The notes: generated by a model from the sequence alone, not told the origin. DNA of 64,000 bases from Pontibacter sp. Tf4 (GCF_014212495.1 NZ_JACKZC010000003.1:62001-126000); one strand, 5' to 3'. Positions 7,587 to 15,979 are shown, counted from the stretch's first letter. A program made the numbers and translations.

Positions 7587-9239
7587 ATGAAGCTTAACTT
7601 CAAAAGATTTATACTTTCTACCCTGCCTGTCATTGGACTTGCTGCATTTAGCTCCTGCCAGACCACAGGAAAGGTTGAAACCACAGCCAGCAACGATGGT
7701 GTTGAAACCATTACCATCTTACAGACAGCCGACATCCATGGGCAGCTGATGCCCCACCAGGAGATGTTTGTAGAGAATGGCAAGTTTGTATTTAAAGAGC
7801 GTGGCGGTATGGCCCACATACAGACACTCTTTAAGCAGGTAAAGGCAGAAAATCCGGGAGGTACCGTTATCGTTGACGGCGGCGACCTGATACAGGGAAG
7901 CGCCGTTGCCGCCATGTCGGAAGGAGATGCCATTGCCCCAGTTATCAAAGCAATGGACTATGATTTCCTTATTCCGGGTAATTGGGAAGTAATTTTCGGC
8001 AGCCAGAAAATGCGAAGTATACTGGAATCCTATGGCAAGCCGGTAGTATGCGCCAACATCTATGATGAGTCTACTTCAGCCATGCTTTACCCACCGTACA
8101 TCATCAAAGAAATGAAAGGTGTAAAGCTGGGTTTTATCTCCTACAACGACCCGGAAGTACCGGTACGCCAAAACCCGGTATTCAGCAAAGGACTTATCTT
8201 TAAAGGTCTGGAAGATAACCTGCAACCCCTGATTAAAGAGCTGAAAGAAGAAAAAGGTGTGGACATCCTGTTCCTGGTAACGCACCTGGGAATTTCCAAA
8301 CAGATATACCTGGCTGATCAGCCTGAGATTGAAGGCGTGGACTTTGTACTGGGCAACGATACACACGAGCGAATCCGAAAGCCGCTGAAGCGCAAGTATG
8401 CACAGGTAGTAGAACCTGGCGGATTTGGTTCTTTTGTTGGTCGCCTGGACCTGCAGGTGAAAGACGGTAAAATAGTAAACCAGAACTATGAACTGATTGA
8501 TGTAGACCCAAAGAAATATCCGGCAGACCCAGTAGTGCAGAAAATAGTAGATGAACAGCTGGCGCCCTATAAAGCGCAGATGAGTCGCGTGCTGGGCTAT
8601 ACCACAGAGCCCTTGTACCGCTACCTGGTGGTGGAAAATGCTTTGGATAACATGATTACCGACGCGGTTCGCTGGAAGACAGGTGCAGACATTGCTATTT
8701 CAAATGGATTCCGTTTCGGAACTCCGATTGTACCGGACGCTTCGGGTAAAGCGCCCATCACCTACAGCGACATCTGGAACATGCTGCCCGTGAACGAGAA
8801 CGTGAAAACAGGCAAGGCTACCGGCCAGCAGATAAAGGACTGGATGGAACAGGAACTGCATAACGTATTTGCAGAGAAGCCATTAGAGCGTTTTGGGGGT
8901 TGGGTAATCCGTTTTTCCGGAATGGAGTTAACCTTCAAAGCCAATGCCCCTAAAGGGGAACGTGTGCAGTCGATCACGGTTGGTAGTAAGCCTCTTGACC
9001 TAAAGAAGGAATACACCATGGCTGCCTGCCGCAGAACCGGTGAACCAGACCATGTGCTGTGCCGCATGCCGAACGCCAAAGACCCGAAAGTACTGGACTA
9101 TACAGTGCACGATGTGATGGAAGAGTACCTGAAAAAGAAGGGCACAGTATCTCCAAAAATAGACGGAAGAGCCAAAGTGCTGGACCTGGAATCGCCGGTA
9201 CTTTCTCAGCTACCAAACGTGGATTATACTTTCAGATAA
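7587..9239 (+). CDS. SoxB-like metallophosphoesterase lipoprotein with altered active site
   Basis: A 550-residue lipoprotein (lipobox F-S-S-C, Cys24) of the 5'-nucleotidase/SoxB superfamily. Metal-ligand motifs are present as D49-I-H51, GGD100, N132 and H233. The catalytic G-N-H-D/E is G-N-W-E (Trp133), and the G-H-S-H motif is N-D258-T-H260. SoxB thiosulfohydrolases also carry Trp at the catalytic-His position (G-H-W-E). That resemblance and the TsdA-like neighbour suggest a sulfur substrate rather than nucleotides. The C-terminal 5'-nucleotidase domain begins near residue 335. A strong terminator follows. Whether it hydrolyses sulfonate or phosphate esters is open. Confidence 0.8.
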   Translation: MKLNFKRFILSTLPVIGLAAFSSCQTTGKVETTASNDGVETITILQTADIHGQLMPHQEMFVENGKFVFKERGGMAHIQTLFKQVKAENPGGTVIVDGGDLIQGSAVAAMSEGDAIAPVIKAMDYDFLIPGNWEVIFGSQKMRSILESYGKPVVCANIYDESTSAMLYPPYIIKEMKGVKLGFISYNDPEVPVRQNPVFSKGLIFKGLEDNLQPLIKELKEEKGVDILFLVTHLGISKQIYLADQPEIEGVDFVLGNDTHERIRKPLKRKYAQVVEPGGFGSFVGRLDLQVKDGKIVNQNYELIDVDPKKYPADPVVQKIVDEQLAPYKAQMSRVLGYTTEPLYRYLVVENALDNMITDAVRWKTGADIAISNGFRFGTPIVPDASGKAPITYSDIWNMLPVNENVKTGKATGQQIKDWMEQELHNVFAEKPLERFGGWVIRFSGMELTFKANAPKGERVQSITVGSKPLDLKKEYTMAACRRTGEPDHVLCRMPNAKDPKVLDYTVHDVMEEYLKKKGTVSPKIDGRAKVLDLESPVLSQLPNVDYTFR

Positions 9240-9261
9240 TAGTTTAGTGTTTGTGTTTCTA

Positions 9262-9296
9262 AAAGCAGGAAGTATAAACTTCCTGCTTTTTTTATG
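9262..9296 (+). terminator. rho-independent terminator after the SoxB-like gene
   Basis: AAAGCAGGAAGT and its complement ACTTCCTGCTTT form a 12-bp stem, followed by a seven-T run, 23 bp after the stop codon. Confidence 0.85.
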
Positions 9297-9328
9297 ATCA
9301 ACAGACAATTTTTTTTATGAAACACATC

Positions 9329-9346
9329 ATGTGACAAAAGTCACAT
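9329..9346. promoter_or_regulatory. CRP/FNR-type palindrome, copy 2
   Basis: ATGTGACAAAAGTCACAT is a perfect dyad (7-bp arms, 4-base spacer) fitting TGTGA-N6-TCACA. It lies 54 bp before the ATG of the dihaem cytochrome gene, a plausible activator position, and matches the 6904-6921 site. Confidence 0.7.
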
Positions 9347-9400
9347 ACACTTTAATAGGTATAAGCTAGCTTGTACTTCTATTCACTTTATACTACCATT

Positions 9401-10459
9401 ATGAAAAATAATCAGGAACAAGACTTTGGCAGTCTGCTAATTAAGTTTTCAAACTTAATAGGCTTAAGTGCCCTTACTACAATTCTACTTCTGTTTATCG
9501 TAGTGATTTTCCGAGTTTCACCGACTCATACGTTTTTACCGGATTTGAGCCATATGTTTCAAGACAGTGCATCAGATGAAGTTCCTGAAACTATAGTAGA
9601 AGATGAGATGTGGAAAGCCCCTGATCTGGCATCACTACCTGCCACACCCGAAGGTGATCAGATAAAATATGGGCACGAGCTGGTAAAAAATACGGCGCAA
9701 TATCTTGGTCCTGAAGGTAGTGTACTACATATATCGAACGGAATGAACTGCCAGAACTGCCACCTGGATGCAGGAACAAAGCCCTTTGGTAATAACTATG
9801 CGTTAGTAGCGTCTACCTATCCTAAAGTTAGGGCAAGATCCGGAATGGAAGAAGATGTAACGAAGCGTGTAACTGACTGCTTTGAACGTAGTTTGAACGG
9901 AACCGCACCTGATAAAGACTCTAAAGAAATGCAGGCAATGGTTGCTTACATCCAATGGGTTGGAAAAGATGTGAAAAAGGGAGATAAAGTGAAAGGCTCT
10001 GGTTTGATTAATATTGAAATGTTAGACCGTGCAGCCAGTCCGGAATTAGGCAAGGCAATATACATACAGAAATGCCAGGTATGCCACGGTACAGAAGGCG
10101 AAGGCATGAAACCAGAAGGAAGTGCCGTGTATGTTTACCCACCACTATGGGGCGGAAATAGCTACAACGATGGTGCTGGTTTATACCGCATTTCTAATTT
10201 TGCAAAATATGTGAAGGCTAATATGCCTTTAGGGGCAACGTATGATAAGCCACAGTTATCTGATGAAGAAGCCTGGGATATAGCTGCCTTTGTAAACTCA
10301 AAGCCAAGACCGACTAAAGACATCAGCAATGATTGGCCTGATATATCAAAGAAGCCTTTTGACCATCCTTTTGGGCCTTTTACTGATAACTTTTCGGAGC
10401 ATCAACATAAATACGGACCATTTAAGGCAATCATAGAAGTTAAAAGCAGATCAAAGTAA
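9401..10459 (+). CDS. tsdA: TsdA-like dihaem cytochrome c (thiosulfate dehydrogenase type)
   Basis: A 352-residue protein with one N-terminal membrane anchor (about 15-37). It has two haem c motifs, C-Q-N-C-H (117-121) and C-Q-V-C-H (225-229). Between them lies D-C160-F-E-R-S-L-N-G. In TsdA enzymes a cysteine at this place, about 40 residues after the first haem motif, is the unusual axial ligand of the catalytic haem. Met275 in N-M-P-L-G could ligate haem 2. TsdA couples two thiosulfates to tetrathionate, or the reverse. The ATG at 9401 is preferred over an upstream in-frame TTG at 9371 because it gives a normal anchor. A CRP-type site lies just upstream. Confidence 0.82.
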   Translation: MKNNQEQDFGSLLIKFSNLIGLSALTTILLLFIVVIFRVSPTHTFLPDLSHMFQDSASDEVPETIVEDEMWKAPDLASLPATPEGDQIKYGHELVKNTAQYLGPEGSVLHISNGMNCQNCHLDAGTKPFGNNYALVASTYPKVRARSGMEEDVTKRVTDCFERSLNGTAPDKDSKEMQAMVAYIQWVGKDVKKGDKVKGSGLINIEMLDRAASPELGKAIYIQKCQVCHGTEGEGMKPEGSAVYVYPPLWGGNSYNDGAGLYRISNFAKYVKANMPLGATYDKPQLSDEEAWDIAAFVNSKPRPTKDISNDWPDISKKPFDHPFGPFTDNFSEHQHKYGPFKAIIEVKSRSK

Positions 10460-10889
10460 TGCTAACTTAGGCTTCTATGCATATTGCTGAAAATGAAGAG
10501 TTTGTAAAGTCTTCTGTTTTAGCAGATATTAAATCATCTCTAACACAGAAGACATTTTTTATTTAATACCTAAAGTTTTGTAACACCTATGTATTTATAG
10601 TTAAAGATTATACAAATAGAAATGCATTCCCATCATTAAAGCACTTTACCTTTCAGAAGTACTGTTCTCAACTAATTCACTGGTAGAATCAGCAATTTAC
10701 TCCATAGCAAACACACAAAATTACCTATTCTAAAAAGCATAGCAGCATATGAAAAGATTAACGTTGTGAAGGCTAAAAATTATCTGCATATAAAAATTAA
10801 TGTGCACAAGAGAGCATCCCGTATCAGGTAGTGCTTAAACTTTTATAAATGCTAATAGATACTTAATGTCAGCTTACATAACATCTTTT
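10460..10889. other. 430-bp intergenic gap
   Basis: It holds the terminator-like hairpin at 10509-10562. The rest is A+T-rich, with no credible gene on either strand. Confidence 0.6.
10509..10562 (+). terminator. probable terminator after the dihaem cytochrome gene
   Basis: A 9-bp stem (GTCTTCTGT / ACAGAAGAC) with a 26-base loop, followed by six Ts, 49 bp after the stop. Confidence 0.6.
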
Positions 10890-11525
10890 CTATACAGCAA
10901 CAGAAATTGAAACTTTCAATTTGTCCCAGCTGATAACCATAGTACCATTATTATTACTTCCAGATACAATCTCGTAACGCAGGCGCTCCTGGTGCTGCTC
11001 TGTTGTTTCCGGTTTTACTTTGATGCGCAGTATATCCTCTGCCTCGGCATAGTCATCGGCCAAATGCTGCTCCCAGTTCTTGTTGATGATGATCGTCCAC
11101 TCCTCTTTACCTGGGATGGTGAACAAAGCATACTTGCCGGCAGCTAAATTTTGCCCTCCAATGGTAATGTCTTTATCTGTTGTGAGGCTGGTGGCAGAGT
11201 GTGCCCCTGTTACCCATACCTGGTCATAAGCCACCAGGCCACCCCAGATGTTACGGCCACGTACGGCTGGAGAGTGATAGTTAATCGTCAGGTGCGCGTT
11301 GCCTATCATGCCGTGTGCCTCTGATTTCAGGCTTCCTTTCAGCGTGTCCGGTTCTGCTTGTACGCCAATATTGGTAGCTCCTTCGCTGGTTTGCATGTTG
11401 TTGCCGGCATGGTTAATCTCCTCCACAGGTGTTTCCTGCTCCTGCTCTGGCTGACTACAAAAAGTAAGGCCGGCACCAAGTATAACGACGGCAGCAATCT
11501 TACTAAAACGTACATTCATGTTCAA
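10890..11525 (-). CDS. DUF2911 lipoprotein
   Basis: A 211-residue protein with an N-terminal lipoprotein signal (lipobox L-T-F-C, near residue 23) and an acidic linker. The DUF2911 domain has the conserved Y-H-S-P-A-V-R-G-R-x-I-W-G and W-V-T-G-A-H-S-A-T blocks. DUF2911 is widespread in Bacteroidota and has no established function. It lies at the edge of the copper genes, on the same strand as the DUF326 protein but separated from it by a terminator, so co-transcription is unlikely. Confidence 0.88.
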   Translation of the reverse strand: MNMNVRFSKIAAVVILGAGLTFCSQPEQEQETPVEEINHAGNNMQTSEGATNIGVQAEPDTLKGSLKSEAHGMIGNAHLTINYHSPAVRGRNIWGGLVAYDQVWVTGAHSATSLTTDKDITIGGQNLAAGKYALFTIPGKEEWTIIINKNWEQHLADDYAEAEDILRIKVKPETTEQHQERLRYEIVSGSNNNGTMVISWDKLKVSISVAV

Positions 11526-11613
11526 AAGCGTGTGATATAGTGATAGATAATAGGATTTTTATTTCTAAAACTACAAAATATACCTTTCACTCCGTGCTTT
11601 GCCAATGAAAAAC

Positions 11614-11652
11614 AAAGAACCTGGCCAAAAGCAAATTTGGTCAGGTTCTTTA
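11614..11652 (-). terminator. terminator after the DUF326 gene
   Basis: AAAGAACCTG(G)CCAA pairs with TTGG(T)CAGGTTCTTT around a short loop. It lies downstream of the leftward DUF326 gene (stop at 11709). Confidence 0.7.
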
Positions 11653-11708
11653 CATCAGCGCGTACAGAAATTTGTTAGCCTGTACTCTATACTTTCAGAT
11701 GATGTGTT

Positions 11709-12032
11709 TTATGCCTGCTGGCAGGCCTGCTCGCAACGGCGGCAAGCTTCGGCGCACATCTGGCAATGGTCATGCTTGTGCTTGGCGCACTCCTCGCCGC
11801 ACGCACGGCAAACTCTGGCACACATATCCAGCACTTCCCTTGTAAAAGTGGAGTCGCGGGCTACGTAATCCTGTGCCATTTCGCAGATCGCGGCACAGTC
11901 CAGGTCCAGACGGATGCAGCGCTCCATCATCTTCACGTCATCCTCTTTCAGGCAAGACACAGCACAGTAGTTACAGGCGGCGGCACATTCGGCCAGCACA
12001 GAAAGCAGTTCTTTATTCATCGTTGCGTTCAT
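11709..12032 (-). CDS. four-helix-bundle copper-binding protein (DUF326/Csp type)
   Basis: About 107 residues from the ATG at 12032; a second Met lies four codons on. The protein is packed with cysteines in Csp-like spacing: C-A-A-A-C-N-Y-C-A-V-S-C, C-A-A-I-C, C-A-R-V-C-R-A-C-G-E-E-C, C-Q-M-C-A-E-A-C and C-E-Q-A-C. In Csp proteins such cysteines line a helical bundle that stores many Cu(I) ions. There is no signal peptide, so it is cytoplasmic. It is divergent from the HMA-AraC regulator, which probably controls it. The long upstream extension to 12137 has no coding character. Confidence 0.9.
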   Translation of the reverse strand: MNATMNKELLSVLAECAAACNYCAVSCLKEDDVKMMERCIRLDLDCAAICEMAQDYVARDSTFTREVLDMCARVCRACGEECAKHKHDHCQMCAEACRRCEQACQQA

Positions 12033-12186
12033 AGTTTTTATATTTTTTGATAATAGATTCCCAAGTATACCTGCTCCCGACAGACCCGGTTTTACAGATT
12101 TCTGGATAATTTTTATAGATAATCTCAAGGCGATCAAACGGCTGACTACCCACTGTTTTATACTTTACCCAGGCTGTGCCGTATAG

Positions 12187-12197
12187 AGGGTAACCCT
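12187..12197. promoter_or_regulatory. candidate operator before the HMA-AraC regulator
   Basis: AGGGT-A-ACCCT is a perfect palindrome 26 bp before the regulator's ATG, in the region divergent from the copper-storage gene. It could be an autoregulatory or copper-responsive site; no second copy was seen. Confidence 0.35.
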
Positions 12198-12223
12198 TTG
12201 CAGAACAATCATACGCATGAACA

Positions 12224-12826
12224 ATGGATAAAAAGGACTGTGAACAGGTGCAGGAGTTGCATATAAAAAACATGGTGTGCCCCAGGTGCATAAAGGTTGT
12301 GCAGGACGAACTGGTAAGGATCGGAGTGAAGGTTATTGAGGTGGAACTGGGATGTGCAATAGTCTGTGTGCCAGACGTGGAGACTTTTAAAAGTATAACA
12401 GCCGCCCTGGAAGCCTTTGGTTTCGAACTGCTGCAAGACAAAAGAGCAACGTTAGTAGAGCAGATAAAACTGCTGATTCTCGATCTCATCCATCAGAACA
12501 AGCTTCCCCAACTGCAAACCACTATCTCTACTTACCTGGCCGACGAGTTACACAAAGACTATGGCACCCTTAGCACCACCTTCAAAGAGCTGGAAGAATT
12601 ACCCCTGAGCAGATACGTGATACTCCAGAAGATAGAGCGTGCAAAGGAGTTGCTGGAGTACAAGGAGCAGAACGTAAGCGAGGTGGCCAGCCTGTTAGGG
12701 TACAAAAGTATACAGCATTTCTCCGCCCAGTTTAAAGAGGTAACCGGCTATACACCATTGCAGTACCGCAACCAGGAAATTCACCTCAGGGTACCGCTTA
12801 CTGACGTGATAGAGCTTGGAGCTTAA
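12224..12826 (+). CDS. HMA-like domain fused to an AraC-type regulator (probable copper sensor)
   Basis: A 200-residue protein. Residues 10-75 resemble a heavy-metal-associated domain with the metal motif M-V-C19-P-R-C22. Residues 85-195 form an AraC-type DNA-binding region with two helix-turn-helix units (E-V-A-S-L-L-G-Y-K-S-I-Q-H-F-S). This architecture suggests direct Cu(I) sensing through the HMA part, an inference from domain order. It is divergent from the Csp gene and near the SPW/VKOR and CopB genes. Its stop codon overlaps that of the convergent glycosidase gene by 4 bp. Confidence 0.85.
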   Translation: MDKKDCEQVQELHIKNMVCPRCIKVVQDELVRIGVKVIEVELGCAIVCVPDVETFKSITAALEAFGFELLQDKRATLVEQIKLLILDLIHQNKLPQLQTTISTYLADELHKDYGTLSTTFKELEELPLSRYVILQKIERAKELLEYKEQNVSEVASLLGYKSIQHFSAQFKEVTGYTPLQYRNQEIHLRVPLTDVIELGA

Positions 12827-14157
12827 GAAGCCATACTTAAAAGTATAAACAAAAGATAAGCTTCAGGCTCCCGCTGCCGCTTGATCATATCCACCACCAG
12901 GCCGGACCAGGTAAAGTCCTCGGCCCCATGCCCCGCACCGGTAAAAGGGTTATAGTACTCCCGAAATCCGCTCTTGGTTATGAGCTGCTTTATACTTTGC
13001 AGTAGGTTATCCGCCTCCGCCGTAAATCCCCTGTCCAGCAGGAGCTCCTGCAGAAACCAGTTAAATACCACCCAGGTAGGCCCACGCCAGAGGTAAAGCG
13101 ATTCGTCGGGGTTAAAGGCAGCCTCATCCACGGCAAGCGAGGGCACCGGAAAGGGCACATGAAATCCGTCTTTATGCAGCAGATGCCGCTCCAGCACCCG
13201 CTGGCATACTTCCCTGGGCACGCTCCTGAGCACCACCGGAAAAAAGATGGTACCTGTCCGGATCTTCAGCTTCTTGTAATGATGGCCGTGCAGGTCGTAA
13301 AAGGCTGCGTCCTCTTCATCATACATGTGTCGCAAAATGGCTTGCCCCGTTATACTTGCCTGCTCCTGAAAATGCGTTTCGTCTTCATCACCAAGTATGG
13401 CGCACAATTTTGCAAGAGCATTTAGATTCTGCGCGTAGATGGTGTTGAAGGCAACATCCTTCACGATAAATTTATTGCTCCTGTAGATCTCGGGCAGGTT
13501 ATAATTCTTAAAGAAATTGAAGGCGTCCACTTGTATCACTTTCCAGAACAGCAGCGGGCCGGCCTTGCCTTTATCGTAGCCAACCACCGGGTCGTAGCTG
13601 GCCTTCCAGTCCATACCCGACTCAAAAGGCGAGATGATGGACAGCAGCCCCTCCCCTTCAAAGTCGCGGTTTTCAGCCAACCAGCGGTAGTACTTCTTCA
13701 GCCGGGGCATCATCTCTTTCACAATCGCAGTATCCTTATCGGCCTGGTAAACGCGCAGCACCGCCTGCGCAGCGAGCGGGGGCTGCACCAGCGCCGACAT
13801 GTGCGGTTTGTAGAGCTTCACCACATCCTCGGGCCGCAGCTGCAGCAGGTCAGTTACGCGGCCCGGCCACAGGCGTTTCCAGTAACTCATGTGCCCCACA
13901 AAGCCGTCGGGCCGCTGCATCTCGAACAGGCTGCGCATGTGCTTCTTGGCCATGTCCACCTCGCCCAGCGCCACCAGCGTGAACACATGGAAACAGGTGT
14001 CCCAGAAAAACTGGAAGGGGTAAGTGCCCGGCGACGGTTTGGTGAAGTGATAGTTGAACCCTGCCCGCTCCCCGCTGACCATGTTGCGGTGCAGCAGGTC
14101 ACGCACGCGCTTTACCAGCTCCTCATCCGGCAGCACCTGCTGCCCCTGCTGTTGCAT
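12823..14157 (-). CDS. MGH1/GH63-like glycoside hydrolase
   Basis: About 444 residues with an (alpha/alpha)6-barrel signature of MGH1/GH63-type glucosidases. Aromatic and acidic blocks are F-F-W-D-T-C-F-H near 60, S-G-M-D, Y-L-W-R-G-P-T-W-V-V near 365, and a terminal ...Y-Y-N-P-F-T-G region. There is no signal peptide, so it should act on cytoplasmic glucosides such as glucosylglycerate- or mannosylglycerate-like solutes; the exact substrate is unknown. The start at 14157 follows the stop of the upstream membrane-protein gene by 4 bp. An overlapping start at 14178 is also possible. It sits oddly in a copper cluster but looks translationally coupled to it. Confidence 0.82.
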   Translation of the reverse strand: MQQQGQQVLPDEELVKRVRDLLHRNMVSGERAGFNYHFTKPSPGTYPFQFFWDTCFHVFTLVALGEVDMAKKHMRSLFEMQRPDGFVGHMSYWKRLWPGRVTDLLQLRPEDVVKLYKPHMSALVQPPLAAQAVLRVYQADKDTAIVKEMMPRLKKYYRWLAENRDFEGEGLLSIISPFESGMDWKASYDPVVGYDKGKAGPLLFWKVIQVDAFNFFKNYNLPEIYRSNKFIVKDVAFNTIYAQNLNALAKLCAILGDEDETHFQEQASITGQAILRHMYDEEDAAFYDLHGHHYKKLKIRTGTIFFPVVLRSVPREVCQRVLERHLLHKDGFHVPFPVPSLAVDEAAFNPDESLYLWRGPTWVVFNWFLQELLLDRGFTAEADNLLQSIKQLITKSGFREYYNPFTGAGHGAEDFTWSGLVVDMIKRQREPEAYLLFILLSMAS

Positions 14158-14161
14158 CGTT

Positions 14162-15733
14162 TTATTTGATGTAGTCATCCCAGCCGGCATAGCGTTGTTT
14201 AACAGGACCCAGCGGTATAGCCAGGGCCGCCAACGCCAAACCAAGTATAAGTGCCGTGATATTCAGCATGGTTGGCCCTCCCATAAACCAGGGTGCTGCC
14301 GCCACCAGCAGTCCCAGCGGTATGTTCAGGTAACGCCCGATACGCAATGGCTCTCCCATGCAGATAACCGATACCACAACTACCAAAGAGCCCGACAAAT
14401 GCAGCACATCTGCTACCGGATCATGAATAGAAACCCCGAACAGCGTGGGCACAAACACCATAGCAGCGCCCAGCAAAGTTGCCAGCGACAGCGACCATGG
14501 GAAGCTCATGCCCCAGATAGATGCCGCATATACTTTGCCCGGCTCCTGCGGGAATTTCATCAGCTCCGGTGCGTGCTCCTCTTTCTCGCTGCCTTCTATA
14601 GTGCCGCCTTTCCAAAACGTCTTCCAGAAACTTTCGCCTTGCTGTACTTTCTTTTTCATGAACTGGCCCATGGCAATCACCTCATCCGCCTCCAGCGGGA
14701 TCATGGGGAGCATGATGGCAGCGGCCAGCAAACAGAAGGTACACCAGGCACCTACCATCACCGGCTGCGAGATTACCAGGAAAATGTGCACCAGCCCCAG
14801 CGGGATAACCAGTATGCCGAACACGGCCACCATCCAGGGCATGGTGCGCCAGCGGGCGGGACTGCCCATCCAGCCCATCAGGAACTCAAAGGTATAAGCA
14901 ATGGCTCCAAGACCCGCATCGGAGATAGGCAAAGAGTGCGACATGCTGGAGTTGAGCACCTGCTGGCTCTGGCCCCCGAAGAAGGGATCCCACACCGAAT
15001 CAATGTAGCCCAGCTGGAAAGCGGCCAGGTAGCGCGACACGATCCATCCGAAGAACCCCAACACCATCATAATCCAGCGCTGCGGCCAGGAGCTGGGGTT
15101 GTAGCTCCAGCCCGGCGGCACCTTTGGCCCCATTTTCATATACATGATCATGTTCGGCATGCCCGGTATAAGTATGGTCAGGGCAATGATGAGGGCGCCT
15201 ACCAAGGTATCGTTAAGGTAGGCCACCGCCGAAGGCGACCAGAAAAGTATAGGGGCCATGGTGAGCCAGATACCCACAAAGCAGCAAACCCAGAGACTGA
15301 CGGGGCGATTAGGCGTAAGGCCGCGCCAGCCGAAGAAGATCAGCAGAGCACCGCTGATGATGTCGCTCCACTTCATAAAAGCGATGCGCTGGTCCATGTC
15401 CAGCCACACTGCCCTGCCCCCGGAAGGATTTACCGTGCCGATGCTGTAGTCGAAGGTGAAAGGAGAAACCAATACCCAGGCACCAAGTATGATGATCATC
15501 CAGTACACCCACAGCGTTTGCATGTGGTGCATGTGCAGCATCTTTTGGCGCATCTCGGGGTCCATCTTCATTTCGTGCCCCTTGTCTTTATCATCATCCC
15601 CACCTTCGTGCATTTTCTTGTTATGCTCACGCATTTGCTTCTCAGCCATTGGCCGGGTTACACCGCGCATGCCCATGTCGCCGCCCTGCTGGTGGACGTT
15701 GTCTTCTGTTTGTTTATGGTGGTCGTTATCCAT
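14162..15733 (-). CDS. SPW-repeat / VKOR-like polytopic membrane protein
   Basis: A 523-residue protein. The N-terminal 65 residues are cytosol-like and rich in His, Met, Asp and Lys, a composition suited to metal binding. Two to three SPW-type repeats follow (M-K-W-S-D-I-I-S-G-A-L-L and a late D-P-V-A-D-V-L-H-L-S-G). A central VKOR-like segment carries the C-T-F-C redox pair near residue 340. About twelve membrane spans are visible. VKOR domains exchange disulfides with quinones. The combination with SPW repeats next to copper genes suggests quinone-linked thiol or copper redox chemistry, which is inference. It is divergent from the CopB ATPase. Confidence 0.82.
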   Translation of the reverse strand: MDNDHHKQTEDNVHQQGGDMGMRGVTRPMAEKQMREHNKKMHEGGDDDKDKGHEMKMDPEMRQKMLHMHHMQTLWVYWMIIILGAWVLVSPFTFDYSIGTVNPSGGRAVWLDMDQRIAFMKWSDIISGALLIFFGWRGLTPNRPVSLWVCCFVGIWLTMAPILFWSPSAVAYLNDTLVGALIIALTILIPGMPNMIMYMKMGPKVPPGWSYNPSSWPQRWIMMVLGFFGWIVSRYLAAFQLGYIDSVWDPFFGGQSQQVLNSSMSHSLPISDAGLGAIAYTFEFLMGWMGSPARWRTMPWMVAVFGILVIPLGLVHIFLVISQPVMVGAWCTFCLLAAAIMLPMIPLEADEVIAMGQFMKKKVQQGESFWKTFWKGGTIEGSEKEEHAPELMKFPQEPGKVYAASIWGMSFPWSLSLATLLGAAMVFVPTLFGVSIHDPVADVLHLSGSLVVVVSVICMGEPLRIGRYLNIPLGLLVAAAPWFMGGPTMLNITALILGLALAALAIPLGPVKQRYAGWDDYIK

Positions 15734-15886
15734 GGCTCAGATTTGTACTTTATACTTTCAACTGCCTCCCCTTTCCTGCTTTAGCTCATTAGTCATCAAG
15801 CTTTACAATTGATTCCCATTGAACTAAAAGTTGCTTCATCCTTAATTTTACCCGCACCTGGCGGCATTGGTTTTATAAAATGAAGG

Positions 15887-15907
15887 AAAGTATTTATATA
15901 ATACTTT
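15887..15907. promoter_or_regulatory. candidate operator, dyad 1, between SPW/VKOR and CopB genes
   Basis: AAAGTATT and its exact complement AATACTTT are separated by 5 bases. It lies in the divergent promoter region, 73 bp before the ATPase start. Confidence 0.4.
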
Positions 15908-15910
15908 ATT

Positions 15911-15923
15911 CGTGCAACGCACG
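15911..15923. promoter_or_regulatory. candidate operator, dyad 2, before the CopB gene
   Basis: CGTGC-AAC-GCACG lies 3 bp after dyad 1. A G+C-rich dyad in an A+T-rich promoter region is a plausible site for a copper-responsive regulator. Confidence 0.4.
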
Positions 15924-15979
15924 CTCCTGCACCAAGTATAAATACTTTGGACTCAGCCATAACGGCTGTAATTAAGATC

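Noticed and set aside
14054-15784. 576-codon open frame on the + strand
   Set aside because: It lies opposite the SPW/VKOR gene, is rich in His, Arg and Gln, has no domain, and is explained by codon bias of the real gene.
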